A stretch of 64,000 nucleotides of DNA from Flaccisagitta enflata. Lineage: Eukaryota > Chaetognatha > Sagittoidea > Aphragmophora. The notes below the pieces were generated by a model. That model was given only the letters and a program-made list of their open reading frames with translations, did not search any database and was not told the DNA's origin. The position numbers and the translations under genes are program-made. Below are positions 33,580 to 44,709 of this stretch, in pieces. The stretch is taken from the NCBI GenBank assembly GCA_965153355.1, contig OZ231127.1, forward strand, positions 85,808,001-85,872,000. The letters run 5' to 3'. Each line of letters begins with the position of its first letter. Within the stretch, counting starts at the first letter, position 1.

Positions 33580-34445
33580 GACCCAAAATAAGGCCATAGA
33601 CGACTTGCCCCAAGATAAGGCCATAGACGACTTGCCAGGAGAAGAGGCCATAGACGACTTGTCAGGAGAAGAGGCCATAGACGACTTGTCAGGAGAAGAG
33701 GCCATAGACGACTTGCCAGTAGAAGAGGCCAAAGACGACTTGCCAGTAGAAGAGGCCAAAGACAACTTGCCAGGAGAAGAGGCCATAGACGACTTGCCAG
33801 GAGAAGAGGCCATAGACGACTTGCCAGGAGAAGAGGCCATAGACGACTTGCCAGTAGAAGAGGCCAAAGACGACTTGCCAGTAGAAGAGGCCAAAGACGA
33901 CTTGCCAGTAGAGGCCAAAGACAACTTGCCAGGTAGAAGAATGAACAACACCCGTGAAGAGGCCAAAGACGACTTACCAGTAGAAGGCTAAAGACGACTT
34001 GCCAGTAGAAGAGGCCAAAGACGACTTGCCAGTAGAAGAGGCCAAAGACGACTTGCCAGTAGAAGAGGCCAAAGACGACTTGCCAGTAGAAGAGGCCAGA
34101 GACGACTTGCCAGTAGAAGAGGCCAGAGACGACTTGCCAGTAGAAGAGGCCAGAGACGACTTGCCAGTAGAAGAGGCCAGAGACGACTTGCCAGTAGAAG
34201 AGGCCAGAGACGACTTGCCAGTAGAAGAGGCCAGAGACGACTTGCCAGTAGAAGAGGCCAGAGACAACTTGCCAGTAGAAGAGGCCAGAGACAACTTGCC
34301 AGTAGAAGAGGCCAGAGACGACTTGCCAGTAGAAGAGGCCAGAGACGACTTGCCAGTAGAAGAGGCCAGAGACAACTTGCCAGTAGAAGAGGCCAGAGAC
34401 AACTTGCCAGTAGAAGAGGCCAGAGACAACTTGCCAGTAGAAGAT
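33580..34445. repeat. 27-bp tandem array (coding repeat of the minus-strand ORF)
   Basis: About 31 units of the 27-bp repeat GAGGCCAGAGACGACTTGCC AGTAGAA. Variants with GGAGAAGAGGCCATAGACG cluster at the low-coordinate end. A 2-base deletion at about 33986 changes the minus-strand frame. Confidence 0.92.
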
Positions 34446-36655
34446 GAGACCAATAAGGAGTCCGACGTCGATTTCTTCTTTACTGACGACGGAAGATGAA
34501 ATGGCAGAGAAGGTGAAGAAGAGAAAGATTTCATCGCAGACTCGTGAATTCTTTCATTCCGTTTCTTTTTCCTTCCCACTTTTTTCATTTTGACGATTGC
34601 TTTCTTCTTTTGCTTCGTCGAAGTAATAAGATGAACATCACTATCACCACCATCAGTTCCTCCACCTTGGACGCTGTCACCTCCACCTCTGATGCTGTCA
34701 ACTCCACCTCTGACGCTGTCATTACGACCTTTACGCGCCTTTGACATCGAGATGAACGATGAATTAGATGAAGATGAAGTTGATGGATCCAACGACAACG
34801 TCGTCGTCGTCATCGTCGTCGAACAAACGTTGGGAGTAAGATGAGATGAGAGAGAAGTTAAATGAGAATTGAGAGGTTCCATCGCAGACTCGTGTAATCC
34901 TCTCTTTACTTTCCTATTGACGAATGCTTTCTTCTTTTGCTTCGCCGATGGGAACAAATTGGCTGGAATAAGTTGAGATGAATGAGAATTTGGATGGGAA
35001 GAGAGAAATTCCATCGCAGACTCGTGGACTTTCACTTTTCTTTTCCCCATCACCAAGCTTCCCTTTACTTTTCTTTTGACGATTGCTTTCTTCTTTTGCT
35101 TCGTCGGCGTGAAAAGACTGACATCACCTCCACCTTTCCTTTCACCATATTCAAGTGACGACTTTTCTTTTGCCGTCGGAAGAGAGGAATAAATAGATCC
35201 GTTGATGTCCCGGAAATCCTGATGTTGATGTTGTTGACGGGGGTCCTTGGGTGATGCTTCGATTTTAGCTAGGCAATCACCTCCGTCACTACCTCCAACG
35301 CTTCCAAAGACGCTGTCACCTCCACCATTACTGCCTTTACTTTTGGCTTTTGTTGATGAAAGTTTCTTTAGTTGCGTCTTGGTTGGAGAGAGAGAATGGG
35401 AGACGTGAGAATCATTTCCACCGCCTCCACCGTCACCTCCGCCATCACCAACCATAACGACACTTCCACTCCTGCCGTCACACTTGTCACCTCCACCTTT
35501 TCTTTCAGTGGAAGAAGACGACTTTGGGGAATCAGTCTTGATCGTTGGAGACGGAGATGAAACAAAATCGGTAAAACTATCACCTCCACTTTCAATTCCA
35601 CCGCCACCTAAAACGCCACCACCACCATCTTCTCCTTCATAGTCGAGTCCTTCTGAGGCTTTTATATCGACGATGACAGATGGATGTTGTATCAGATATG
35701 TTTTGGGCGTTGAAATGGGAGCGTGACTTAAACCACCGTCACTACTATCACCTCCACTCTCACTTTCTGCGCCACCTTTGTCATCACCACCACCATTTGC
35801 TCTCTCACGATTGAGTCCCCTCGAGGCTTTTGTATCAACGGAGATAGATGGAGGTTGAATCAAACACGACTTTGACGTAGAAATGGGAGATGAATCCGGT
35901 GTTGGTTTCTGATGGAAATCGTTTTCAGACAAAAGATCCCGATAGGGTTTTGCAACAGAGTTCCAAACCTCGACGCGATCGCTTTTACACAGTTCCATTT
36001 TCTCTAGATGGAGGAAGGCGTCGTTGTAGACATCTACTGTTGCCGATAGGGATTGACCGAGTCTCTGTACATTTTCCGCCGATGACGTCATTTTAGCGCA
36101 GGAGAGAGACTCGGTAAGCTGTTGTATTATGGCCGGAAGATGAAATCTTTCTTCCAGTAAATTGACGCTGTTTTTAACGTCTAAATGATGAACTTTGCCG
36201 CTGTTGCCATTCTTACTACCATCTTCCAAACCTCTATCATTGCCGCCTCCACCGCCACTTCTGTTGATGTCAACACCCTCGCCTTCTCCTACTCTGTCAC
36301 TCCCGTCGATTCCCGCCTGTGGGGTTTCAGTCCTACCGGAAGTCGGAGTTGGCAATAGGTGCACCATGGGCTGCAGAGTTTCCAAATAACGGCGTGATTC
36401 TTCAATGAGGATGCAACATGGATAAACGGTGGTAATAAAGAAACTGGTTGCGTCACAGGACAAAGTTCGATATGCGGTTGATATCGCGACGTTATATGCG
36501 TTTTCCGTCGCAACGTGACATTGTTGAAGTCGTGAAATGTTCTCTACCGACGGCGTCGTTGATGTAGAGAAAAGCGACTCCCAAAGTTTCTGGTGAAGCG
36601 CCGGAAGCTGAAGACGTTCCACAAACGTATTGACGTCATTGCTGATGACGTCCAT
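33974..36655 (-). CDS. Large repeat-containing protein with duplicated N-terminal domain (unknown)
   Basis: 893-codon frame. Residues 2-95 and 158-245 are diverged copies of one helical domain: V-x-N-x-V-N-x3-E-R-x2-L-P-A ... E-S-L ... S-x-E-N-x2-R-L ... Y-N. A Ser/Gly/Asp-rich region follows. It carries three copies of a basic motif K-Q-K-K-K-A-[IF]-V, each followed by H-E-S-A-M. The C-terminal 150 residues are a 9-residue repeat S-S-T-G-K-S-S-L-A. The start has a good context (AAG-ATG-G), with an in-frame TGA and an 11-codon upstream frame just before it. An acceptor-like sequence TTTTTGCAG lies 132 bases upstream. The basic motifs suggest a nuclear or nucleic-acid-associated protein (inference). 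The stop arises from a 2-base deletion in the repeat array. I do not recognise the family. Confidence 0.6.
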   Translation of the reverse strand: MDVISNDVNTFVERLQLPALHQKLWESLFSTSTTPSVENISRLQQCHVATENAYNVAISTAYRTLSCDATSFFITTVYPCCILIEESRRYLETLQPMVHLLPTPTSGRTETPQAGIDGSDRVGEGEGVDINRSGGGGGNDRGLEDGSKNGNSGKVHHLDVKNSVNLLEERFHLPAIIQQLTESLSCAKMTSSAENVQRLGQSLSATVDVYNDAFLHLEKMELCKSDRVEVWNSVAKPYRDLLSENDFHQKPTPDSSPISTSKSCLIQPPSISVDTKASRGLNRERANGGGDDKGGAESESGGDSSDGGLSHAPISTPKTYLIQHPSVIVDIKASEGLDYEGEDGGGGVLGGGGIESGGDSFTDFVSSPSPTIKTDSPKSSSSTERKGGGDKCDGRSGSVVMVGDGGGDGGGGGNDSHVSHSLSPTKTQLKKLSSTKAKSKGSNGGGDSVFGSVGGSDGGDCLAKIEASPKDPRQQHQHQDFRDINGSIYSSLPTAKEKSSLEYGERKGGGDVSLFTPTKQKKKAIVKRKVKGSLVMGKRKVKVHESAMEFLSSHPNSHSSQLIPANLFPSAKQKKKAFVNRKVKRGLHESAMEPLNSHLTSLSSHLTPNVCSTTMTTTTLSLDPSTSSSSNSSFISMSKARKGRNDSVRGGVDSIRGGGDSVQGGGTDGGDSDVHLITSTKQKKKAIVKMKKVGRKKKRNERIHESAMKSFSSSPSLPFHLPSSVKKKSTSDSLLVSSSTGKLSLASSTGKLSLASSTGKLSLASSTGKSSLASSTGKSSLASSTGKLSLASSTGKLSLASSTGKSSLASSTGKSSLASSTGKSSLASSTGKSSLASSTGKSSLASSTGKSSLASSTGKSSLASSTGKSSLASSTGKSSLASSTGKSSLAFYW

Positions 36656-36787
36656 CTTCTCGAAGCGTCGCTGCCGATGACGTCACCATCCGGACCGGAG
36701 AGACGTCGGCGAAGCCATCGAGTTGAAGCTTGTCCACGATCCCCCCTTTCTTCGGCAGTTAGAGTAATGCAGAGACGGTTACTGGGT

Positions 36788-36800
36788 CTGCAAAAATGTT
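36788..36800 (-). other. Candidate 3' splice site upstream of the 893-codon ORF
   Basis: On the minus strand, TAATAAAACATTTTTGCAG ends at 36788, followed by ACCCAGTAACC. It would place a 132-base 5' untranslated part in the same exon as the start codon. Confidence 0.4.
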
Positions 36801-36859
36801 TTATTATAAACAATGAATTATTTATAAACAAGCAATGGTTTACAAGAATCAATATGTAT

Positions 36860-37560
36860 CAATATTACAAGCCTTGGAAATGCTTATACCTGCAAAAACT
36901 TCAACTCGGTCCTGACTTAGGGTTATCGAGTAAACAATGATAAAATTCATGTATCATTTTTCATCTGAAATGGGGAAAATGAGAGAATCATTAGAAACTT
37001 GTCAATTTCTTTACCATTGACACAAAATAGACGCATAATAGAAAGAAATGGATACAAAAGAGACAAATAGACAAGCCATAGATCGTATGTTCTTATAAAG
37101 AAAATCTCTCCTGTCCTTAAAGGAGGAAATATGTTTCCATTTCGATCGAGTATTGATTTAATGACAAGGCGTCTCACCAGGGGTAAGTTGAATGGAAGGT
37201 AGGTGAGTTAAATGCATCAAATCAAAAAGAGCATCGCAAAAGCGCGTAGGAGCGCGCACACTTGGTCTTTCCGTTTCTCGGCGTGTCCATCTGACTGGCT
37301 GTCCGTCTGTCAGATTTTCAATGTCCCTATACCTATCCGTCCGTCACCTATCCGTCCGTCAGAGAGCATATATCTGCTTTTCTTCTATTTCACCCATCGT
37401 GGAGCTTAAGGTAATGTGACCCAGGTGCCGCTGCACCATTAACCTAAGTATACTTAATACGTAAAATCCTTGAAAATGGGGTAACGGAACCGGCTGACCA
37501 AAGGACGCTTGTTCTTTTTGTCAGTCTATTTATCTGGCTGTTTGTATCTCGCTCTGTTTG
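36860..37560. other. No gene recognised
   Basis: Unique AT-rich sequence. A short GTCC/GTCTGTC stretch near 37285-37360 resembles eroded hairpin-element cores (TCCATCTGACTGGCTGTCCG, TATCCGTCCGTCA). Confidence 0.4.
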
Positions 37561-37565
37561 TCTGT

Positions 37566-37665
<100 letters not shown>

Positions 37666-37669
37666 GTCC

Positions 37670-38925
37670 TACACCGCCCCCTCAGCAAATTTCCGCTTCT
37701 CTCCTCCACTGCCACGGTCTGTTCATGTCGTATTCCCAATAGCTTTTACATCGCTGGAATTGAATGTTTATACCGTTTCAAGGGACTTTAATTTCGTGTA
37801 GAATCATTTTCCTACAATTCGCCTCTGGTTTTTATGAACGAAGCTGACTGCTGAGTAAGAAGGGAAAAAAAGGAAGCCTTGGTTTCACTTTTACAATTTG
37901 AAAATCCAATCTTTTTTCAAAAAATCTTTTTTCAAAAATACTTTTTTTTGCAAAAATACTGGTTCCTTTTAGAAAGAAAAAAATCCAAATATTTCCCAGG
38001 TATATTCAAAAATGAGACCAGTAAAATGTTTATTTAATTCTATTCTTTTTTTCTATGTTTATGATTTGGAATGTCTTTTTTTTTCTCCCACCATACGAAT
38101 GTAGGTTCTATCATTTTTGTATCCCGTCATCGTTAGATACGCTTTTGTTTTGTTGTTTCTTTCAATTTCCTCGTCCTCTATACAAACTAAGACAATACTT
38201 TTGTACGAAGTTTTTCAATTTCATCCATCAACTATTTTTTTATTTTTTTCATAGTTTTCCTTTACATGAATTAGGATTCAATTCGATTAAACCTAGTGTA
38301 TACATACATTTAGAAATTATCCAAGCACTTGTTTGAATAAATTACCAATGTATACATTGTACAAATTCAATAATTTTTTTTTCTATCTCGAATGGAATCA
38401 ATAAATTTCTTGTTGTGCATTGTATCTGTATCTTAGTTGTCTGTTCAGAACAAAAAAAAAACAAATTGCTTGTTACGTTGATCCTCATTGTAATTGTCTT
38501 GGTATGGATACACACTCGAAATCATGGTACATGAAAAGCGCCTATTTCTGAAAATAAAATGTTTCCACTCCATCAGCCGCGGTTTTCAACTTTCCTCTTC
38601 TCTTGTATGATTGGATATTGGTAGTGAGGTAATGAAGTGGTTGTGAAATAGTGAGGTGGTAGTGAGGTAGTGAAGTACTCCCCGAACAAAACAGCTGATG
38701 CAGAAATCAAGCCAAATAGACGACCAGCAACACCCAAAAAAAACCTCAGGACTTAAAATCATAGTAGCATGGTGGCATGGTAGTATGAAATATCCGGCAT
38801 AATGTCTCATTGGAATTTTTTGGACCGTCCAGAAACAAAAAACCCAAAGATAATGTATGTTGTTGCATGACTCATTAAGATACGTTGTTACATCAAGCTT
38901 AAGTTGTTTCATCAAGCCATTTTTA
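37670..38925. other. AT-rich region without a recognised gene
   Basis: T and A runs, no supported frame. A short GTGAGGTAGTGAAGTGG-type tandem lies at 38615-38670. Confidence 0.4.
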
Positions 38926-38927
38926 AA

Positions 38928-39180
38928 TAGCAGCCCAAAGGCAGTAAGTGGTCAGCGGCCACCGTGCCCCTGCTTGAGTAGAAAGTGATTTGCATGGTTG
39001 TAAGTTGAGATGAGAGGCAGGGCAGCGGCCCCGAAGGGGGCGAAGTCCTGTAGTACACAGGGGGAATCTGTCCGTCCGTCCGTCTGTCCGTCCCTCTGTC
39101 TGTCCGTCTGTCCGTCTGTCCGCCCGTCTGTCCATCCGCCCGTCCTTCTGTCTGCCTTCCTTCTGTCCAGGATGCCCTGT
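38928..39180 (+). mobile_element. Composite hairpin element, 5' half (CCTGT-arm subfamily)
   Basis: TAGCAGCCCAAAGGCAGTAA then GGTCAGCGGCCACCG. The arm at 39020 is GGGCAGCGGCCCCGAAGGGG followed by CCTGTAGTACACAGGGGGA, then GTCC/GTCTGTCC tetranucleotides to about 39165. No matching 3' arm before the next copy begins. Confidence 0.65.
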
Positions 39181-39204
39181 TATTCAGATTTTCATTGAAT
39201 ACCA

Positions 39205-39785
39205 TGGAGAAATGACAAAAGGCAGTATATGGACAAGCAGTACCCGTGCCTTTCTTAGATAGTTTGTAGGTTAAGTTGAGGGAGAGCATGCCAGAATCTG
39301 GGTCTCCTAGGCCAGAATTAGTCTCAGAGACTAATTTTATGGTCTCAGAGGCCAAGATTTGAGTCTCTGAGTCCAGGATTTGGGTCTCTGAAGCTAGGAT
39401 TTAGGTCTTTGGGGCCAGAACCTAGGTCTTTGAGGTCAGAATCTGGGTCCCAGAGGTCAGATTCTGGCTCTCTAAGGTTAGAATGTGGGTTTTAGAAGCC
39501 AGAATCTATGTTTAAGGGGTCCCAAAAATAGAACTCAAGCCAGAATTCAGGTTTTCTAGCCAGATTTGGGCCATTTTGCTGGATTAGGCCCATTTGCCTG
39601 GATTTGGCGTTTGCCCTGGTTGAGCCATTTGTTTTGGATTTAGGCCATACAGTTTTGAATTTAGGCCCCAAAGGGACAAGCCCTGAGAGATGGGGCAGAG
39701 ACGGATGGACGGACGGATGTACGGACGGGCGGACAGATTCCCCCTGTGTTCTACAGGACTTCGTCCCCTTCGGGGCCGCTGCCCA
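39205..39785 (+). mobile_element. Composite hairpin element, copy G
   Basis: The left end repeats the GGCAGTA-ATGG-CAAGCAGTACCCGTGCC start. The interior is a roughly 21-bp minisatellite (GAGTCTCTGAGGCCAGAATTTGG type) at 39290-39660. Reverse GTCC units (GGACGGACGGATG) follow at 39705-39735. The terminal inverted arm is TCCCCCTGTGTTCTACAGGA followed by CCCCTTCGGGGCCGCTGCCC and AAAAAG. Confidence 0.7.
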
Positions 39786-40088
39786 AAAAGTGGTACCGAC
39801 ATAGAATACAGTGAACACATGGACACATATGAGTGAAATCTTTTGCAAAGAAGCCAACTAGAAAGCCAACTAGAAAGCCAACTAGAAAAAAAAACTTCAT
39901 TTAAATGAGAAATCTTATACGTATTATGATTTCCTTTCTTAAGACGAATGAAAACGAGTTGACACTTAAATCCAACTTTTCTTTCTCTCTTTAATGTCAT
40001 CTCTGCCCTCATCTTTCACACCAGTCGTCAGTCAAATGGCAAGTCTGTGTCACAAAGTCAACCCTGATTTTTTTCCCCTCTTGTAAGG

Positions 40089-40091
<3 letters not shown>

Positions 40092-40137
<46 letters not shown>

Positions 40138-40191
40138 AGAGAGAGAGACAGAGACAGAGACAGACAGAGACAGACAGAGGCAGGCAGCGAC

Positions 40192-40237
<46 letters not shown>

Positions 40238-40310
40238 CGTGACAGACAGACGGACAGACAGACTGAGACAGACAAGCAGAGACAGAGACAGAGACAGACA
40301 GAAAGGAAGA
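40092..40310. repeat. (GA)n followed by (CAGA)n
   Basis: GA at 40093-40136, then mixed CAGA/CAGAGA to about 40305. Confidence 0.93.
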
Positions 40311-40644
40311 GAGAAACACCGAGAGACGCAATTTCTTCCATGACATCTTTGAAAGGTCTTCATGTCCTTTTTTTTTCCTACTTCTCTCTTTTCTGATTTT
40401 CTTTTCCTGACTTGGTTCATTTCGTCTTTCTTTGTGTCCTTTTTGCACCCGTTGTCACCCTCCTCTCTCTCTCTCACTCTCTCTGAGCGTGACATCCTAT
40501 CTTGGAGTCACATACACTGGGCCCCCTGTCTGTTGTTTTCACCCACAACTGTCAATGTGACATCCTATCTGTGTGATATCCTTTTTAGGAATAAGGAGTC
40601 GTTGACTGTTTGTCGCCGCCTTTGTATGCCTATCTGTCTGTCTG

Positions 40645-40864
<220 letters not shown>

Positions 40865-41049
40865 GATTGCCTCCTCAACTCTTAACCTGTCAGGATCTAC
40901 CGCGAATTTTCAAAGTAAAATTACGTCCACCAAGCCAATTTTGCTTTTGGTGTTATCGGGGAAGCAGCGCGGGGGAAAAGAGAGAACGGTGAAAGGTGTG
41001 GCACTGTCTTTCTGTGTTTTTGTGTCACTGTGTCTAGTCTACGTTGTGA

Positions 41050-41228
<179 letters not shown>

Positions 41229-41504
41229 TAAGTTTACTTCTGTTTGATATAACTTCATCTGTGCAAGCAAAGTAAATGTTTGCGTACAAACTTTACCATC
41301 GTTTTTTTCTCTCTCCTCTCCGGATATAAATGAAAAGAGAGGATAAAGTTCTCCCACGGAAATAAGAAGGCAAAGTGTTGTGAGTGACGAATGGATGTTG
41401 GCGCGAAAACGTCTACGGTTCAAAAACCCGCTTCTCTACCGCGGTTAATCAATCGCAGACCTCTACACCCCTCTCCCCCCCCCACCCCTTCGAATAATAC
41501 CAAC

Positions 41505-41720
41505 CTTGATGGATGAACAAGTAAAGCGGGGTTACAATAATTTCGCGGACGGGTGGACACGGACGTACACCCCCCACCCCCCGGCCTCCACACCCCTTAT
41601 ATGCACCCCCTCCAAACACACACAAACTTAAATTTCGCACATACCAACTCGAGTGTGACATACCAACAGACGGATGAACAGATGAACGGATGAACGGACA
41701 AAGCCTTTTTAGAGTCTCTA
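41505..41720. repeat. Dispersed repeat copy 2 with hairpin-element remnant
   Basis: GCGGGGTTACAATAATTTCG at 41526 and GACGGGTGGACACGGACGTA resemble 21042-21140. At about 41668-41715 a reverse GTCY-like core ends in ACAAAGCCTTTTTAGAGTC. Confidence 0.45.
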
Positions 41721-42250
41721 GTTCACAGCTTAAAATGACAAAAAAACAAGGCCATAACCCAGAAAGCATGGAAAACATAGCCATTTTCAATTGCGTGTCA
41801 TTGGACCGGAGCAATGAGTTCAAGTAAACCATGGTCATGCATCATGCATCATGCCGAGCCGGAGTGAGGAGTGAAGAGCAGAGAATCAACTGTCGGACAA
41901 ACCGACCGATAAACCGACGATCGGATAGGCCCACTGGCGAAAAAAGTATAAGTAAATATGATCATGTACGCCACAAATACCAACAACGGAATAGATGCGA
42001 TAGCACGTTATCTACCTTTTTCAATTTTGCCACGCCTTCATCACAACAACGCGAGGTGAGAAATCGACAAAACCTGTCAAACTCAGCCTGTCTTAGCAAC
42101 TAACACGTAATAACTGAACGACAACAATCATCGTGTTGATTTAAATCAGGTTTAAAGAATGATTTACGTTCTATCTAGTAAGCAGTTTTAAAAAATGGTC
42201 AGTATTGAGAGTGAAGGAAGTTAGCCACTGATTTCGACTCGCGAAAAAAA

Positions 42251-42460
42251 TTATCGATTGCCGATCCATTGCAAATAGAGAGGCAGGGCCATTGTGATGA
42301 CGATCGCACCCAAAACGACCTCCGAGAAGAATCTTTCCAGTTGATTCGCGATCCAGTCTGACACGCGCTTTTTGCCCTGAGACCACAGCCCGCCGTCGAC
42401 CGACGCCTTCGCAGCAGCAGCAGCAGCCGCAGAACTCTCTTCCGGCGAGATGTACTCCAT
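42251..42460 (-). CDS. Small membrane protein with one C-terminal transmembrane segment
   Basis: 69-residue frame. Polar N-terminus with an alanine run (about 10-17), an amphipathic middle (W-S-Q-G-K-K-R-V-S-D-W-I-A-N-Q-L-E-R) and a hydrophobic segment at about 48-67 (V-V-L-G-A-I-V-I-T-M-A-L-P-L-Y-L) close to the end, as in tail-anchored proteins. The start context GAT-ATG-G is good. AACTTAG stands directly before GATATGG, so the start lies just after a splice acceptor (cis or spliced-leader type). It is on the same strand as MCTP and 333 bases downstream of its stop. Composition is not repeat-derived. I do not recognise the family. Confidence 0.5.
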   Translation of the reverse strand: MEYISPEESSAAAAAAAKASVDGGLWSQGKKRVSDWIANQLERFFSEVVLGAIVITMALPLYLQWIGNR

Positions 42461-42606
42461 ATCCTAAGTTGATGAATGAGAGGTAAGTCAAAGGTTGATA
42501 AACAAGAAGTAAGTCATAGGTTGATGAATGAGTGGCAAGTTTGGGTTTTCAGCTAAATTCAAGATTCGATATAGGCAAAGTGTAAAACCATAAGAAAAAA
42601 TAATAC

Positions 42607-42729
42607 ATTCATTCATTTTCATTCATTCATTCATTCATTCATTCATTCATTCATTCATTCATTCATTCATTCATTCATTCATTCATTCATTCATTCATTC
42701 ATTCATTCATTCATTCATTCATTCATTCA
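42607..42729. repeat. (CATT)n microsatellite
   Basis: About 30 ATTC units between the MCTP stop and the small membrane-protein ORF. Confidence 0.95.
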
Positions 42730-42769
42730 CCCATCATTGACTAGAAACGCCCCCTCATTCATTCATTCG

Positions 42770-42775
42770 TTTATT
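42770..42775 (-). terminator. Candidate polyadenylation signal of MCTP
   Basis: AATAAA on the minus strand 18 bases after the MCTP stop codon. It would give a very short 3' untranslated region. Confidence 0.4.
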
Positions 42776-42792
42776 TCGATCCATTAGTTATG

Positions 42793-43517
42793 TCATGTCA
42801 GGGGCCTGACCTTGACTTGAGCCAGTTGTCGATCGGTGGGGACTCTGGAGAGGAAATCGAGAAGCTCGTTATTAGCCGGCGCTCCTCGTGCACGACGGGA
42901 AAACTTGAGAAATCCCCAAAACAAAAGAACAGTTCTCATCGGAACGTAGTAAAACACGATGGAGACAAGGATGAGGACAATGCACGCGATCACCGACTGC
43001 CGAACATAACGGGGAAAGGTGAGGGCGGGGGGGGCAGTGTTTTGGGTGACGAGGATGAGAACGATACACGCGATCACCGACTGCCGAACAGAACAGGGGA
43101 GGGGAGGCATTGGCAAGATCGGTGGCGATAGGGAAGCCAATAGGAGAGTCTAATCGGCTTTCAGAGCAAGTCGGCTTGAGGGGACGCGGAAGATCATGTA
43201 TTGACTACGTGTATTGAGTTACAGGGTAGTGTATGAGTTTAACTGTTTATGAGTTTATTCGATAACAAAATCTAAACAGACGGACAATCTGGATCTTTTC
43301 AAATCGTGCATTATATCTACAAACGCAACATGACAATTGTTAAGCCCCGTCTGGACATCATTGGACAATTTTCAAACCCAGCCATTGACATATATCAATC
43401 AGTTCTTGTCCATTCTAATTTTCACCTGAAATGGTACCACCCATCCGGAGATGTTTTTTAGGCGCTCCTTCAGCGTAGCCAACCACTCCGAAGTTTCTTG
43501 CAAATCGACCAACGTGT
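42793..43517 (-). CDS. MCTP: MCTP (multiple C2 and transmembrane domain protein), last two exons
   Basis: Exon 43517-43426 (92 nt) encodes the segment ending L-K-E-R-L-K-N-I-S-G-W-V-V-P-F-Q, matching the family's E-R-I-K-N-T-F-N-W-T-V-P-F. It ends in a GTGAAA donor. Exon 42996-42793 starts in phase 0 after TTCGGCAG. It encodes a transmembrane segment (S-V-I-A-C-I-V-L-I-L-V-S-I-V-F-Y-Y-V-P), then R-T-V-L-L-F-W-G-F-L-K-F and the hallmark N-N-E-L-L-D-F-L-S-R-V-P-T-D, then the stop. Known family role: calcium-responsive C2 protein anchored in endoplasmic reticulum membranes by the C-terminal segments. C2-domain exons are not in view; they lie upstream, beyond the repeat-filled intron. An 84-bp duplication at the last acceptor could add 28 residues. 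Confidence 0.85.
42965..43105 (-). other. 84-bp tandem duplication of the MCTP acceptor and exon start
   Basis: Acceptors TTCGGCAG|TCGGTGATCGCG occur at 42997/42996 and again at 43081/43080. The duplicated exon start codes for S-V-I-A-C-I-V-L-I-L-V in both copies. The four differences in these eleven codons are all silent. Both acceptors are in the same phase. Confidence 0.8.
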
Positions 43518-43519
43518 CT

Positions 43520-43543
43520 TAGAATATACAAATCAATGATTAG

Positions 43544-43583
<40 letters not shown>

Positions 43584-43614
43584 GCTGTTGCTGTTGCTGT
43601 TGTTGTTATTATTT

Positions 43615-43647
<33 letters not shown>

Positions 43648-43673
43648 ATTGTTGTTGTTGTTGTTGTTGGTGA

Positions 43674-43762
<89 letters not shown>

Positions 43763-43808
43763 TAGCTTGATTGTTTTATATCTGTAGTTGTTGTAAAATC
43801 GAACCTCA

Positions 43809-43905
<97 letters not shown>

Positions 43906-43917
43906 TATTTGTTGTTT

Positions 43918-43961
<44 letters not shown>

Positions 43962-44283
43962 ATTTGTTGTTGTTGTTGTTGTTGTTGTTGTTATTATTGT
44001 AGTTGTTTATTTGTTGGTGTTGTTGTTGTTGTGGTTTTTATTGCTGAACTTGCTGTTAGTGTTGGTGGTGGTGGTGGTGGTGGTGGTGGTGGTGGTGGTG
44101 GTGGTGGTGGTGGTGGTGGTGGTGGTGGTGTTAGTGGTGTTGGTGGTGATGGTGGTGGTGGAGCTTTTTTTTTTCCATTTGTTTGTTTTTTTTTTCATTT
44201 GTTTGTAAAATGATATTCTGTGTTTATGTTTCGGAATACATGCCTGTGTGTCTGTGTGTCAGTTTGTACAAATCAATGATTAG

Positions 44284-44317
<34 letters not shown>

Positions 44318-44325
44318 GCTGTTGC

Positions 44326-44370
<45 letters not shown>

Positions 44371-44426
44371 ATTTGTTTCTATCATTATTATTTGTTGTTG
44401 TTGTTGTTGTTGTTGTTAATTGTTGG

Positions 44427-44493
<67 letters not shown>

Positions 44494-44675
44494 GATTTAG
44501 CTTGATTGTCTTATATCTGTTGTTGTATAATCGAACTTAAATTTTTGTTGTTGTTGTTTTTGTTGTTGTTGTTTGTTGTTATTTGTTGTTGTTGTTGTTG
44601 TTGTTATTTATTGTTTTTGTTGTTTTTGTTGTTGTTTTTATTGTTGTTGTTGTTGTTGTTGATGTTGTTATTTAT

Positions 44676-44709
<34 letters not shown>

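Noticed and set aside
33416-34499. Plus-strand acidic 9-residue repeat frames (E-A-R-D-D-L-P-V-E)
   Set aside because: Antisense of the 27-bp array; the minus strand has the longer frame with non-repetitive conserved domains.
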